Assembly (NCBI RefSeq): GCF_027943255.1
Contig: NC_072892.1
Coordinates: 116,515,792-116,579,791 of the forward strand
DNA: 64,000 nucleotides
Source of the DNA: Anastrepha obliqua
Lineage: Eukaryota > Arthropoda > Insecta > Diptera > Tephritidae
Direction: 5' to 3'
The first letter of the stretch is position 1, and every line of letters begins with the position of its first letter. The notes beneath the pieces were generated by a model, which was not told where the DNA came from, ran no database searches, and worked only from the letters and a program-made list of their open reading frames with translations. Below are positions 55,140 through 64,000 of the stretch, one piece after another. The position numbers were made by a program, and so were the translations under genes.

Positions 55140-55690
55140 CGCATTGGGGTGGCTCGATCAACGACTGCTGTATTTGTCGTTTGCTGAATCGTTTTACCTG
55201 AAGGTATCATATTCTTGTTGTATTTAGTTGTTAGAGTAAATGTGGTCTCCGGCGATTATTCCCAGTGATGTCAAAGTTTCTTTTTCGCCACTGCTCCCTA
55301 TAGCTGGATGCCGTAAATCCAAATGTGTTTAATTAAGGCTTTGTACGGAAGAAGTTTGTTTTCTAAAGACAGCGCTGAGCTTCTTCCCATAAGCCATCGT
55401 GGAGAGGTGAGGTTATGTGTATTTGCCACGTCAGGCGTCTGTCCGGCTGCATATCCAAATATTTCACATTATCCGCTTGTGGAAGCTGCTGATTGAATAA
55501 GGTGGCGGCAACACATGTTTTTCTTTTCTTTGCATGGACTTTGTTGACTTTAATTGAACAAATTCAAAATTTTCTACGCTGCGTCCAGGTCATTAATGTT
55601 TTATGGTGCTCAGATATGGGTTGTTGATAGATATGAGCCAGTAGAGGAACTTCTGCGATTCTTTCTAAAAACGTTAATTTTTCTACCTCC
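55140..55690 (-). pseudogene. Jockey-like LINE reverse transcriptase fragment
   Basis: The minus strand reads ATLFNQQLPQADNVKYLDMQ and PDRRLTWQIHI, the block VKYLG-HLDRRLTW--HI. It then carries decayed equivalents of LLYKA-LKP-W-YGIQLWG---NSN (LNTFGFTASSY). It lies directly upstream of the RNase H-type LINE end on the same strand but belongs to another family, so the two are probably separate insertions. Confidence 0.55.
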
Positions 55691-55949
55691 AAACAAGCCA
55701 TTGTTATCTTAAGAATATACTCTGAAATTTTCATGCGGAAATTCCCAATATTATAGCTTCTACAGCCCGTTAATTAGGTAGAGAGCTCAACTTTAAACTC
55801 TTCTCAAAGCGACTTTTTTCGGTCAGGTGTTGTCAAACAGAAAAAAGCTATTTAACCGAAACATCTGAAATTTAGGTCATATTCTTATTTCAATTATTTC
55901 GTATTTTTTTGATAAAAAACTGAGAACAAACCCGATTTTTCGAGTGTCA

Positions 55950-56565
55950 AATTCAAAACCGCGCCATTTGTCAAAACTGTATTACAAAGGATTCAGATCT
56001 GACAATCCAGACAGCCAATCTTCTGCGGCTATGAACCTAAGAATATTGTTTTCTAGCCACTGTCGGGTGATTTTTACTATAGATTTAGTTGTTTTGCGTA
56101 TTTATACTTCTTCAACAGTGAAAATTTTCTTATCAGTGAAAATAATATTTTCACGGCCGTTGACCGTGTGCCACCGAAGAAGCTGGTTGCATCTGTCGAG
56201 TTTAATTTTCTTCAACCACGTTGTCAAAAGAAGACCAGTTAAACGACGGAAGGCTTTCATGTGGAGACCATCTCAACATCATCGATACATTCATTTCCCC
56301 AGACATAATTTTCTGCTGTCTAAGGGGATTTCTGCGAATTCTTGCTCGAACGGCTTTTATGGTTGCACTGGTTCGAACCACGCAAAGCCGACTACTTTTT
56401 TTCTGTCTGTCACTTCGAACGTTTGGGAAAAACGATTGATGTGAGGTAAACAAACATTCTAGAAGTATTAAGTTTTTCAGCAATTTGCAAATCTCACTTG
56501 CACTTTTACCATCCTTTTGTAATGCAATCACTGCAATGCGATTTTCTTTAGCTCCCCACTCCATT
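55950..56565 (-). pseudogene. DD37D (maT-like) transposase, internally deleted
   Basis: An ATG near 56565 starts MEWGAKENRIAVIALQKDGK and SASEICKLLKN (first helix-turn-helix). SRLCVVRTSATIKAVRARIR and RNPLRQQKIMSGEMNVS follow. After a short deletion come LLRWHTVNGRENIIFTDKK (first catalytic D) and TVEE. The frame then jumps to QWLENNILRFIAAEDWLSGL and SDLNPL, a stop, YSFD near the third aspartate. The second aspartate block is deleted. This is the same family as 13370-14100 but with a different deletion. Confidence 0.75.
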
Positions 56566-56821
56566 GTTAACAAGCGAAATTTGTCACGAAACTGAAAATA
56601 ATTTATGAGTAGACAATGCATACGAGCTTGCATTGCATGTAAAATTTGTCATTTGTTCTGTGCAAAAAAAATCGGTACTGTTTTTCCAGCGGTTTTATAA
56701 TATGTATTGTATTTTAAGACTTAAGTCATATTATTTCAGATAAATACAATTTATAATTTTTTTAAACCGATCGAAAAAACAAAAAATATGCCAACAAAAA
56801 TTAGCGATTGAAAAAAATTAA

Positions 56822-57120
56822 TAATTGGTTCTTACACCCTTTTCGGGTATTTGCCCGAGCTACTCCTCCTATTTGTGGCATGTGTCATGATGTTGTGGAG
56901 GGACCTACAGTTTTACGCCACCTCCGAACGGCAAATGGTTTTGTATGAAGAGCTTTTTCATAGCAGAAATACACTCGGAGGCTTGCCATTGCCTGCTGAG
57001 AGGCGACCACAATTAGAAAAAATTGTTTCTATCATTTTGGCGTTTCATGCACGGATACTCGAACCTAGGCACTTCAGAATGGCAGTTACGCACCAACTGA
57101 TTCGGCTATAGTGGCCGCCG
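56822..57120 (-). mobile_element. tRNA-derived SINE, nearly complete
   Basis: The minus strand starts CGGCGGCCACTATAGCCGAA and TCAGTTGGTGCG (A box). It continues TAACTGCCATTCTGAAGTGC and CTAGGTTCGAGTATCC (B box), then ATGAAACGCCAAAATG. The body has GCGGTCGCCTCTC-like sequence and TTTCTGCTATGAAAAAGCTC. The 3' part reads CTCGGGCAAATACCCGAAAA and GGGTGTAAGAACC. At about 299 bp this gives the full length of the family. The box spacing is tRNA-like. Confidence 0.85.
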
Positions 57121-57224
57121 ATTTGGCGTTTAGTAACTTAGAAAAGAAATAAGAGCACTCGAACTCCATTTTACAGCTGTGTTTCCCTGAACTTTTTAGT
57201 ACGACCCGCCATAATATACATACA

Positions 57225-57605
57225 CGGCTTCTTCTTCTCCTCTTCATTGGCACTCTAACCGCTTATGCGATTTTGGCAGAAATTTAACAAAGCGCGACAG
57301 TCTTTTCTTTCTCATGTTAACCGGCGCCAGGCGCCGGCGAAGCCAAGTCCTTCCCCACCTCACCTTTCCAACACAGAGGAGGCCTTCCACTAGCTGCCAT
57401 CGAGCCGCTGTATCTTTATTCGCTACGCTATGACTATGTCGTCCTAACGCGCATACAGCGTATTGTTTCATCGCTTGCGATCCTCGCACTCACCAATGTG
57501 GGAAGGTCCAAAAATCTTTCGCAGAATCTTTCTCTCAAACACTCCAAGAAACGCCTCATCGGATGTTGGCATCGTCCAAGCACCTGCGCCATATTTTAAG
57601 ACGAA
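57225..57605 (-). mobile_element. RTE LINE 3' fragment
   Basis: The minus strand matches the RTE tail: TLGVFERKILRKIF near 57540, QRIKIQRL and RWQLVEG in broken frames, NMRKKRLSRFVKF, and a short 3' region ending AAGAGGAGAAGAAGAAGCC near 57227. The GRGRP-RWKD part is shortened. It is 5'-truncated, as in the other fragments. Confidence 0.7.
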
Positions 57606-57769
57606 CATAATACTAAGCTAAGCTAGCAAAGATACTAGCAGATACAGTTGAATATGTCTTTTCATGTATTGGGTATGGGAATAAGTTCCCGTCCTTTCTT
57701 AGCCAAAGTTACGAATTATTTTAACAATTAAATAATACGTGATATTATGTGAAGTAAGTAGCATTAGAA

Positions 57770-58565
57770 GCTACAAGTTTACTCCATCTTTCAGGCAGCA
57801 TACGGATTCCTCTGACGAAAAATTCGAATTCTTTTAACTTGATTCATCCATTGCGTCAGTTTGCGATGCTCTCGTAAGAAGTGAAACGCTCTCCAATAAG
57901 AACTGACTGCATTGGTCGGAACAGATGGTAATCCGAAGGTGCAATGTCCGGGGAATATGGCGGGTGGGGCGAGATTTCCCAATTCATTTCCTCTAAATAT
58001 TTCTGGACCGATTTAACAACGTGTGGCCTAGCGTTGTCATGCAGCAAAATCAGTTTGTCATGTCTACCGTCCCAATCCGAGAGCTCGATTCAAACGCGTT
58101 AGCTGCAGTCGGTAATGATACGCAGTAATGGTCAGATGGTTTAAGGAGTTCATAATAGATGATACGCTTCAGATCCCACCAGATGCACAACATAATCTTT
58201 GAAGCATGATTTTTTTTTTCGCTGTCAATAGACCTAGTTCACCTGGCCGCCTCCAACAATTTTGATGCTTAGTGTTATCATAATACATAGATCCATTTTT
58301 CATGGCCAGTGACGATGCGATGTAGAAAACCTATTCTTTTCTGCCGTTCAAGAAGCATCTCACACGTCACCAATATTCACCAATGTCTCTCGATATACCT
58401 CTCCTTGATGTGGCACCCAGTTACCTGCTTTTTGGACCATTCCCATCGCATGCAAACGTTTACCGACGATTGATCTGTCAACATCCATCCTTTATCAATA
58501 TTATCAAGGTTTCGACATGCGCCTTCATCCAATAATTGTTTGTAGTGGAACATGAATTCCCGCAA
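57770..58565 (-). pseudogene. Mariner DD34D transposase pseudogene
   Basis: In order on the minus strand: REFMFHYKQLLDEGACRNLD, KKQVTGCHIKERYIERHW, then LLERQKRIGFLHRIVTGHEK in another frame (first catalytic block GDE, with D changed to H at about 58305). IMLCIWWDLKRIIYYELLKP, LLHDNARPHVVKSVQKYLEE (second D), PPYSPDIAPSDYHLFRPMQS (third D, 34 residues later) and FFVRGIRMLPERW follow. The first helix-turn-helix is missing. Several frameshifts occur. The HDNARPH and PSDYHLF motifs place it near the mauritiana-type mariners. Confidence 0.8.
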
Positions 58566-58577
58566 ATGTTGCCCCTT

Positions 58578-59470
58578 TTAATTTTCTTTAAATCTACCTG
58601 ACCTCTGAAGAAATCTGAGTAAATTTTTTGAAGCCAAGGAGACAAGGTGGTCGCTTCTTAACACATCAGTGCCAAAGACCTCAAGCCTGATTCGAGCGAA
58701 GGTGGGGCAGACGCACAGAAAGTGGTCCGCCGTGTCATCCTCCTCTTCACTAGCTGGGCAGAGTACACTGTCTGAGATGAGCACCTTTTCCATGTGCTTC
58801 GCCCATAGAAAGTGGCCGACATCAGTCCAACCAACTGTCTGCAGTCCCTTCTGCTTAATGACTTGAAGATTTGCGACAGTCGGTCAGACATGAGAGGTAA
58901 CATCAAGGATGGACTAATGCAGCCTCTCTCAGCCTGCCACGCTCGCTTATGGGTTGTAGTAACCCATTTTCCAACCCTGGCTTTGATGGCTGCAGAAGGG
59001 AATGGCAGAACGGGCTCCGGGCCAAAGAAGTTGGCCTCAGAGCCCTTCCTTGCTAAAGAGTCAGAGGTCTCGTTACCCACGATACCCACGTGTCCCGGGA
59101 CCCAAGGATTTACAGGACTCGACTACCCCTGATGTGGTTGGGAGGCTGTCTCAGCCATGAGCGCAGCTTAGATATCGCTGCAGACACATATAGATCTGCT
59201 TCTCCATCTGCTTTTCACAAAAAAGTTCATCAATTCTTGAACGGCATACACCTCCGCTTGGAACACAGATGTATGCATTCCAAGAGCAAAGTGCAGTTTT
59301 GTCCCGCTGGATTCTACGTAGACCCCAGAACCGGAGCCGTGCTCGATCTTGGAGCCATCCGGGAATATGCGAAAACAGTGTTTTCTCGGGACGAACGTAG
59401 ACATTTTTGACGTGAGGTGAAAAAGGATCATTACGCTTCAAACGAATGTCAACTACTGCGATCGAGACCT
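58578..59470 (-). pseudogene. LINE RNase H domain and C-terminus
   Basis: The minus strand reads FRIFPDGSKIEHGSGSGVYV (first catalytic D in F-DGSK), HTSVFQAEVYAVQELMNFFV (catalytic E), VCSDI (D block) and VPGHVGIVGNETSDSLARKG. Then come EPVLPFPSAAIKARVGKWVT, MSDRLSQIFKSLSRRDCRQL and, after one frameshift near 58800, KVLISDSVLCPASEEEDD and TADHFLCVCPTFARIRLEVF. It ends LLRFLQRSGRFKEN and a stop at 58578-58580. Only a few disruptions interrupt it, making it the best-preserved RNase H LINE fragment here. Confidence 0.85.
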
Positions 59471-59639
59471 CACCTACATATACACCTTCAAATCACCAGT
59501 ATATTACTGGAGTCAACACAAAAATAGTATCAGCAGCGACACCTGTTTTTTTTATTCCTTGATATCTCTTGTCAAATTAACAATAAATAGTTTGTATATG
59601 AAATTATTTATATAGTTATATAAAGAAATACCGCTCTTA

Positions 59640-59845
59640 ATCAGAGCATAGGGCGGAAACAAACTCAGACCAACGTGAGCGATCTTGTGCAATTTTTCGA
59701 ATTTCATGCCAGGAACATCTTGATTGGTATTCCGCGTGTGTTGATCGCATCCAAGTTGTTCTTCTGAAGCCTTGTGGATTCCATTCTAGGGCCATCTTTG
59801 CTATGCCATTGTCTTCTTTGCGTAAGGTGTGCCCACCAGTTTAAC
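59640..59845 (-). pseudogene. RTE-like LINE C-terminus (second family)
   Basis: The minus strand reads GHTLRKEDNGIAKMALEWNP and QGFRRTTWMRSTHAE, then SWHEIRKIAQDRSRWSEFVS and ALCSD with a stop. This is the end of an endonuclease-type LINE (GH-LRK---IAK-AL-W-P-G-R--G---TWRR ... AQDR-RW---V-ALC). It differs from both the 30509-33385 family and the 12095-13245 family. Confidence 0.65.
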
Positions 59846-59849
59846 GAGG

Positions 59850-61695
59850 GCGGAAACTTATTCCCATATCCAATTTATATAAAAGTCCTACCGTTTCCGT
59901 GATGAATAAAGGTCCACAAGGGCCTGCCAAGCAATTAAATACCAAAAAAATTGATTTTCGATGCACGTACGCAGGTGATATTAAAAAATCGAGAGTTGAA
60001 CATTTTTCTGAAGGTGCAGACATCGAAATAATTTATGGTCCCCGCACATATTGGTGGCATGCAACACTTACATTGCAAAATGCAGCGAAAATCACAAAGT
60101 GCAAATTAATTAATTTGTATAGCATATTTTCCAGACAAAAAGCAAAGCTAAATAAAGTACTAATCTTATCAAGCAAATGTCCAATCACTGAAATTAATTG
60201 ACTAAATACCTTTCAACACATGCACACACGCACATACACTCACACAAGGGCATTCATACAAGGCACTGGCGCTCAGTAAACAAAGGCAAACGAGTGCACA
60301 GCAAGAACCCCTCGTGCAAATGGTAATAAAATACATATGCCGTTGCGAGTGTGAGTACGAGTGTGTGTAAGCACACGATTGTATATTCTTTAATGCATTC
60401 AGCTAACATACTGGATACAAATGAGGGTCCATGGAAATTATTTGCTCGCTACCAAACGCCCCACATATTGCACCCAATTTGAAAAACACAAACATTGACA
60501 CACACACACACACACACGCAAACACTAATTCATATGAATACTCGTATGGAGTCCTTGCCTGATTTGATCCTTCGCCGGTCGCAGTCATCTGGATAAAAAT
60601 GTAAAAATTGAATTTATTACCGAGTGGCAATCTCTTAGATGCCACTGCTGTCAGCATGTCGACTATTACTCTACTACTATTTATACAAACTACACAAGCA
60701 CTCACTCATACATCCACTCCAATTTACACATACACACTGCTCACTTTGCCACGACAAGTAACCGCAAGAATTATAACGATTTTACACGTTATTGTGGCAT
60801 AAGTCATTCTGTCAAAGTAGCGTCGCTCTGCTCTCGCTTGACCCAACCTTTCACTGTCTATACTCAGTCCTCCTTTTTAATGCCTCAAAACCAATTGCCA
60901 CCATCATGAGCGCTCGCCGTTAGTTGTTTGCCATGCATGTTGCAGCATATGTCGTTGTTGCTGTTCGTACTGTAAGTGGCATTGCTTGCATTCCGCACCA
61001 AATTATTCGCCCTTTGTCGACGCTCTCGAAGCATAGCCTGGGGCGCTACACAAACACAAACCGCCCACACAATCAAATGCTTCTCCTACATCCTTGGGTT
61101 TTTAAGCAATTTTGGGGGTGAAGACAACAACACTGGAGTGGCAAACCAATCGTTTATTCACATATTATTGAGACATTTATGTAGTTAAACTTGAGGTTCA
61201 TTATAATCCGCCACTCCTCTGACAAGCCAACGAAACGAATTGCAAATCAAACTGAAATTCAAACAAATGAATGGGGGAAGCAACGTACAAGTGATGTAAG
61301 TGAGGAATTAAAGAGCTTGTAAGTCTGCAGGGGTAAAAGTGTGATGATTCCTCTGTGTGCCCGTAGAGAAGCAGTCGCTCTATGCAGAACGGCATACAAA
61401 TACGAGTACGAGTACTTACCATACAATATCAAGCTGCAGTGGGGGATGCGGATATACGAGTATTAAATGCAGTTTTAATCTGCCAGTAATAATGTACGAG
61501 TATGTATCTTCTTGCATAATGGGTTCAAGATTTTGGGGTCCAGGAAAAATATTTACAACATTTCACGTCTATTTTTTCCGTTTTTGATTTTTTTTTTGTT
61601 TTTGTTTCTAATATATATGATGTGTCTACTATTTATGTGCAGGAGTTGAAGGGTCAATAATACTTTCCGTAAAAGTATTCTCTCATAACCCGCCT
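59850..61695. other. Unique non-coding island
   Basis: The composition is even, with CACACACGCACATACACTCA near 60225 and GAGTACGAGTACGAGTAC near 61400. A plus frame at 59899-60201 (KKIDFRCTYAGDIKKSRVEH near its start) looks slightly protein-like. It has no recognised motif, and a TATA-like TATATAAAAG lies too close to its ATG. No gene is called. Confidence 0.4.
60499..60519. repeat. CA dinucleotide microsatellite
   Basis: About ten uninterrupted CA units occur within a unique non-coding island. Confidence 0.9.
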
Positions 61696-61734
61696 AAAAA
61701 TAGTCCCTCGCGGTAACTTCCAACGTAAACAAAG

Positions 61735-62090
61735 CCGCAGCTCTCAAATTTGGTAGGTATCCTTACCGGACATTGTCCCTTAGGTGCCCATGCGGTTATA
61801 CTTGGGATTGCTTCAAGTCCTCTCTGCAGAAACTGTCTGGACGATGAGGTCGAATCATATCAGCACCTTCTTCTCAACTGCGCTGCTTTCGTAGGGCAAA
61901 GATAAAGACATCTGGGCTTACACTTTTTTTCGCCGCCTGAGGATATTGCGGGTTTAAATACCACACACCTGATGAAATTCATTAGTAGTTTGAAGCGCAA
62001 TTGGCTACTGTTGATCGTCATCCAAAGCCCTTCTTCCTATTTTAACTTTTGTTTGGTTCCTTTCCTTTCTGTAACTGAAAAGAAAAGCCA
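61735..62090 (+). pseudogene. RNase H-type LINE C-terminus
   Basis: The plus frame reads SNLVGILTGHCPLGAHAVIL, then CRNCLDDEVESYQHLLLNCA (intact CX2C...HX4C) and AFVGQR. After a stop it continues HLGLHFFSPPEDIAGLNTTH and LMKFISSLKRNWLL. The SYQHLLL-CAAF block is also seen in the minus-strand copy at 35743-36660. It is 5'-truncated. Confidence 0.7.
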
Positions 62091-62412
62091 TCATCATCGC
62101 AATTTGCAAATCCCTCAACATACCAGACGTCCAACGAAACGGAGATAAATTTCAATTAACTATTGTTCTCTGAAGTTTTTTTATGTCGTTCAACGTCTGC
62201 TCAGCGTTCGGAATTAATAAATAGAACAGCTTATTAAAAATAAAGTTAAAAACCTTACTTCGGAAGAAAAGTCGCTTAAGTTTAGAAACTGAACTGTTTC
62301 ATAAATTCTGGTTCTTTGGTTAAGAACCGTAAGAATATCATAGCTACCGTTGGATAAGAGCTGAGTTCGGTGTCTGTATTCCATGACCGCTCTATATTAG
62401 AGCTTTTAAAAT

Positions 62413-62711
62413 TGATGTTTACACCCTTTGTTGGCTATTTGGTAGAGCTCCTCCTCCTATTTGAGCGGTCTTGATGATATTCCACGAACGGATCGGTCCA
62501 CAGTTTACGTAGCCCCCGAACGGCAGATGGTTTTTTATGAGGAGCGTTTTCATAGCAGAAATACACTCGGAGGTTTGTCATTGCCTGCCAAGAGGCGATC
62601 AGTATTAGAAAAAAAGTTTTCTATCAGTTGGTGTTTCATGCACGGGGTTTCGAGCTCAGGCACTTCCAAATTGTAATTGTGCGTCAAACCGATCAGCTAT
62701 GGCTGCTGCCG
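62413..62711 (-). mobile_element. tRNA-derived SINE, nearly complete
   Basis: The minus strand starts CGGCAGCAGCCATAGCTGAT and CGGTTTGACGCACAATTACA (a decayed A-box half), then CCTGAGCTCGAAACCCCG (eroded B box) and TGAAACACCAACTG. The body has GGCAATGACAAACCTCCGAG and TTTCTGCTATGAAAACGCTC. The 3' part reads GGAGGAGGAGCTCTACCAAA and ends GGGTGTAAACATC near 62413. Its head is more diverged than that of the 56822-57120 copy. Confidence 0.75.
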
Positions 62712-62997
62712 CTTTCAAATACTATTCGAGAATACCCAATAAAATACTCTCAGATGGGTCTGATGGAAAAAGGAAATTATGATATTATAATTTATTGAGT
62801 CTACTTAGGCAAGTCCAAATATGTATTTCAATGCTCCTAAACTATAACTTACTTCTGGAAAATGCTTTATTGTTTTTTATTGGAACTCAGTTTAATAATA
62901 AAAATGTTGAATCATTGAACCAGATTCTCTCACCTTAAGTATTCTAGAAATCTCTTTGCCAGTGAGCAATCTCATTTTGACTTTAGGGAGGGTCATA

Positions 62998-63373
62998 AAA
63001 GGGTCGTTTAAAAAATCCGTGCAAAGTCAGGGAGACGGCTCTACTGGAGCCCATAGAGGTTATTTTTAGTTAGTAACATCTCTTGGCAGAACAAACATCA
63101 AGTTTCAGCCAGATCGGTGTATTTTTTGGAAATGGGATTCCAACTCGTTTCACATCCACCCTATTGTACAGGCTTAACTCACTCGGATCTCTCAGGTTAC
63201 TATTTGTTCCCCTTTTGAAGAAATGGCTGGTGGGAAGAAGATTATTTTCATACGAGGAGGTGACTGCAGAACAAATGGTCGTAAAGGCCGAAGTGTATAA
63301 GTCTAAATGGAGACTATGCCGAAAAATAAGAAAGTACTTTTTATTTGCGCACAGACTTCTCTAACGACCCTCG
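62998..63373 (+). mobile_element. Short mariner deletion derivative (376 bp)
   Basis: The left end reads AAAGGGTCGTTTAAAAAATC and CGTGCAAA. The right end, reversed, reads CGAGGGTCGTTAGAGAAGTC and TGTGCGCAAA. TA is present at both flanks (62996-62997, 63374-63375). The interior encodes FSQIGVFF, then LLKKWLVGRRLFSYEEVTAE and, in another frame, CISLNGDYAEK, the mariner C-terminus. The N-terminal domain and the first two catalytic blocks are deleted. It is the same family as 50880-51468. Confidence 0.75.
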
Positions 63374-63439
63374 TAAGATGCTTAAATCTCTTTTGAATAT
63401 ACCCTTCTAATAACAATTTCTCCTGGTTTGGTGCCAGCT

Positions 63440-63680
63440 TAGGTCTCATAGCCTTAACCCTTCGCTTCTAGGCTCTTCCTTAATGGTATGCTGTCGAAAG
63501 GCAAGAACGAGCTCGGGTCCAATTAGTAATGCAGCCTCTCTAGCGAATGTACCCGATACTTCGTTTCCAGGTGTAACTTTGTGTTCTGGGACCCATATGA
63601 GCTGGATGCAAATTTAATTTTACAATGCACTCAAGAACCAGTGAACAATTAACCTCAAAGGATGAGACTCTTTACATAGT
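63440..63680 (-). pseudogene. LINE RNase H fragment
   Basis: The minus strand reads IQLIWVPEHKVTPGNEVSGT and FAREAALLIGPELVLAFRQH, then TIKEEPRSEGLRL and a stop. This matches the W-PGH---GNE--D-LAR-G block at the end of LINE RNase H, with GH changed to EH. Upstream sequence on this strand is too decayed to read. Confidence 0.65.
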
Positions 63681-63944
63681 TCGCTGATTTACAAGGAAAG
63701 TTTTTAGCCCAGTTGTTACTCTGGTAAGAGAAATCACCTATACCGAGAGCAGACGAGTCATGATAAGCAAAGCAGAGTCAAAGCAGAGCTTCCCGCAAAT
63801 TGTGTTTTTGTGGCGCATTGGCTGGCACGGTTAGAGTACAAGAACATCATGCAGCGCAATAGGAAAAACAAATTTCTACCAAGAAATTACACCTGATAAT
63901 TTTGAAAATATCTTTAACTTTTTTAAGCCGGTAGATACATACTA

Positions 63945-64000
63945 GGTCGTTCAATAAGTTTTGCAGTTCGATAAGAAAAACACAAACAAAATTCCTTTCG
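63945..64000 (+). other. Possible mariner terminal repeat at window edge
   Basis: After TA, the sequence TAGGTCGTTCAATAAGTTTT resembles mariner ends (GGTCGTTCAATAAGT). The element would continue outside the window. No coding sequence is visible. Confidence 0.3.

Noticed and set aside
57040..57120. Genuine tRNA gene on the minus strand
   Set aside because: A and B boxes are present, but they belong to the head of a 300-bp SINE repeated elsewhere. The cloverleaf is imperfect and no 3' terminator follows.
59899..60201. 100-residue plus-strand frame with a TATA-like sequence upstream
   Set aside because: The TATA-like box is only about 15 nt from the ATG, too close to drive it. The second half is AT-driven and no domain is recognised.

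Overview
This looks like a repeat-rich, non-coding segment of a higher-fly (brachyceran dipteran) nuclear genome, most likely from a tephritid fruit fly. The sequence is AT-rich, carries CA/GT and CAA/CTG microsatellites, and is full of arthropod-type DNA transposons and LINEs. The genus is an inference: it rests on a DD41D (rosa-like) mariner and on the general mix of elements, not on any recognised host gene.

I find no conserved protein-coding host gene. Almost all protein-like sequence is decayed transposon. Class II relics are: Tc1/Bari-like elements (1-360, 6831-7499), DD41D-type elements (2240-5023, and probably 28945-29600), DD37D/maT-like elements (13370-14100, 19916-20698, 49188-49557, 55950-56565) and several mariner lineages (6395-6800, 20700-21190, 25310-26751, 38560-39000, 41293-42601, 50880-51468, 57770-58565, 62998-63373). 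LINE relics fall in three groups. RTE-like copies are headed by a 2.9-kb insertion at 30509-33385 with a perfect 12-bp target duplication. Jockey-like copies lie at 18.6-19.4, 38.2, 46.2-46.9 and 55.1-55.7 kb. RNase H-bearing I/R1-like LINEs contribute about a dozen 3' ends that carry the same C-terminal CX2C...HX4C knuckle.

Over this lies a tRNA-derived SINE with internal A and B boxes, in at least eight copies (3.1-3.3, 14.3, 14.9, 19.7, 28.6, 30.1, 56.8 and 62.4 kb), one of them a fold-back. A 1.3-kb array of an 11-bp unit (5-mer TTTAG plus 6-mer TTTTAG) fills 51.6-52.9 kb.

Between the repeats are islands of apparently unique sequence of more even base composition (about 10.1-11.6, 17.6-18.4, 23.4-24.5, 34.2-35.2, 40.2-41.0, 50.1-50.8, 53.0-54.4 and 60.2-61.6 kb). 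They are probably intergenic or intronic DNA of an unseen host locus. The one plausible host gene is a tiny two-exon gene on the minus strand at 47066-47302, predicted to encode a 43-residue secreted peptide, with a TATA box at a sensible distance.
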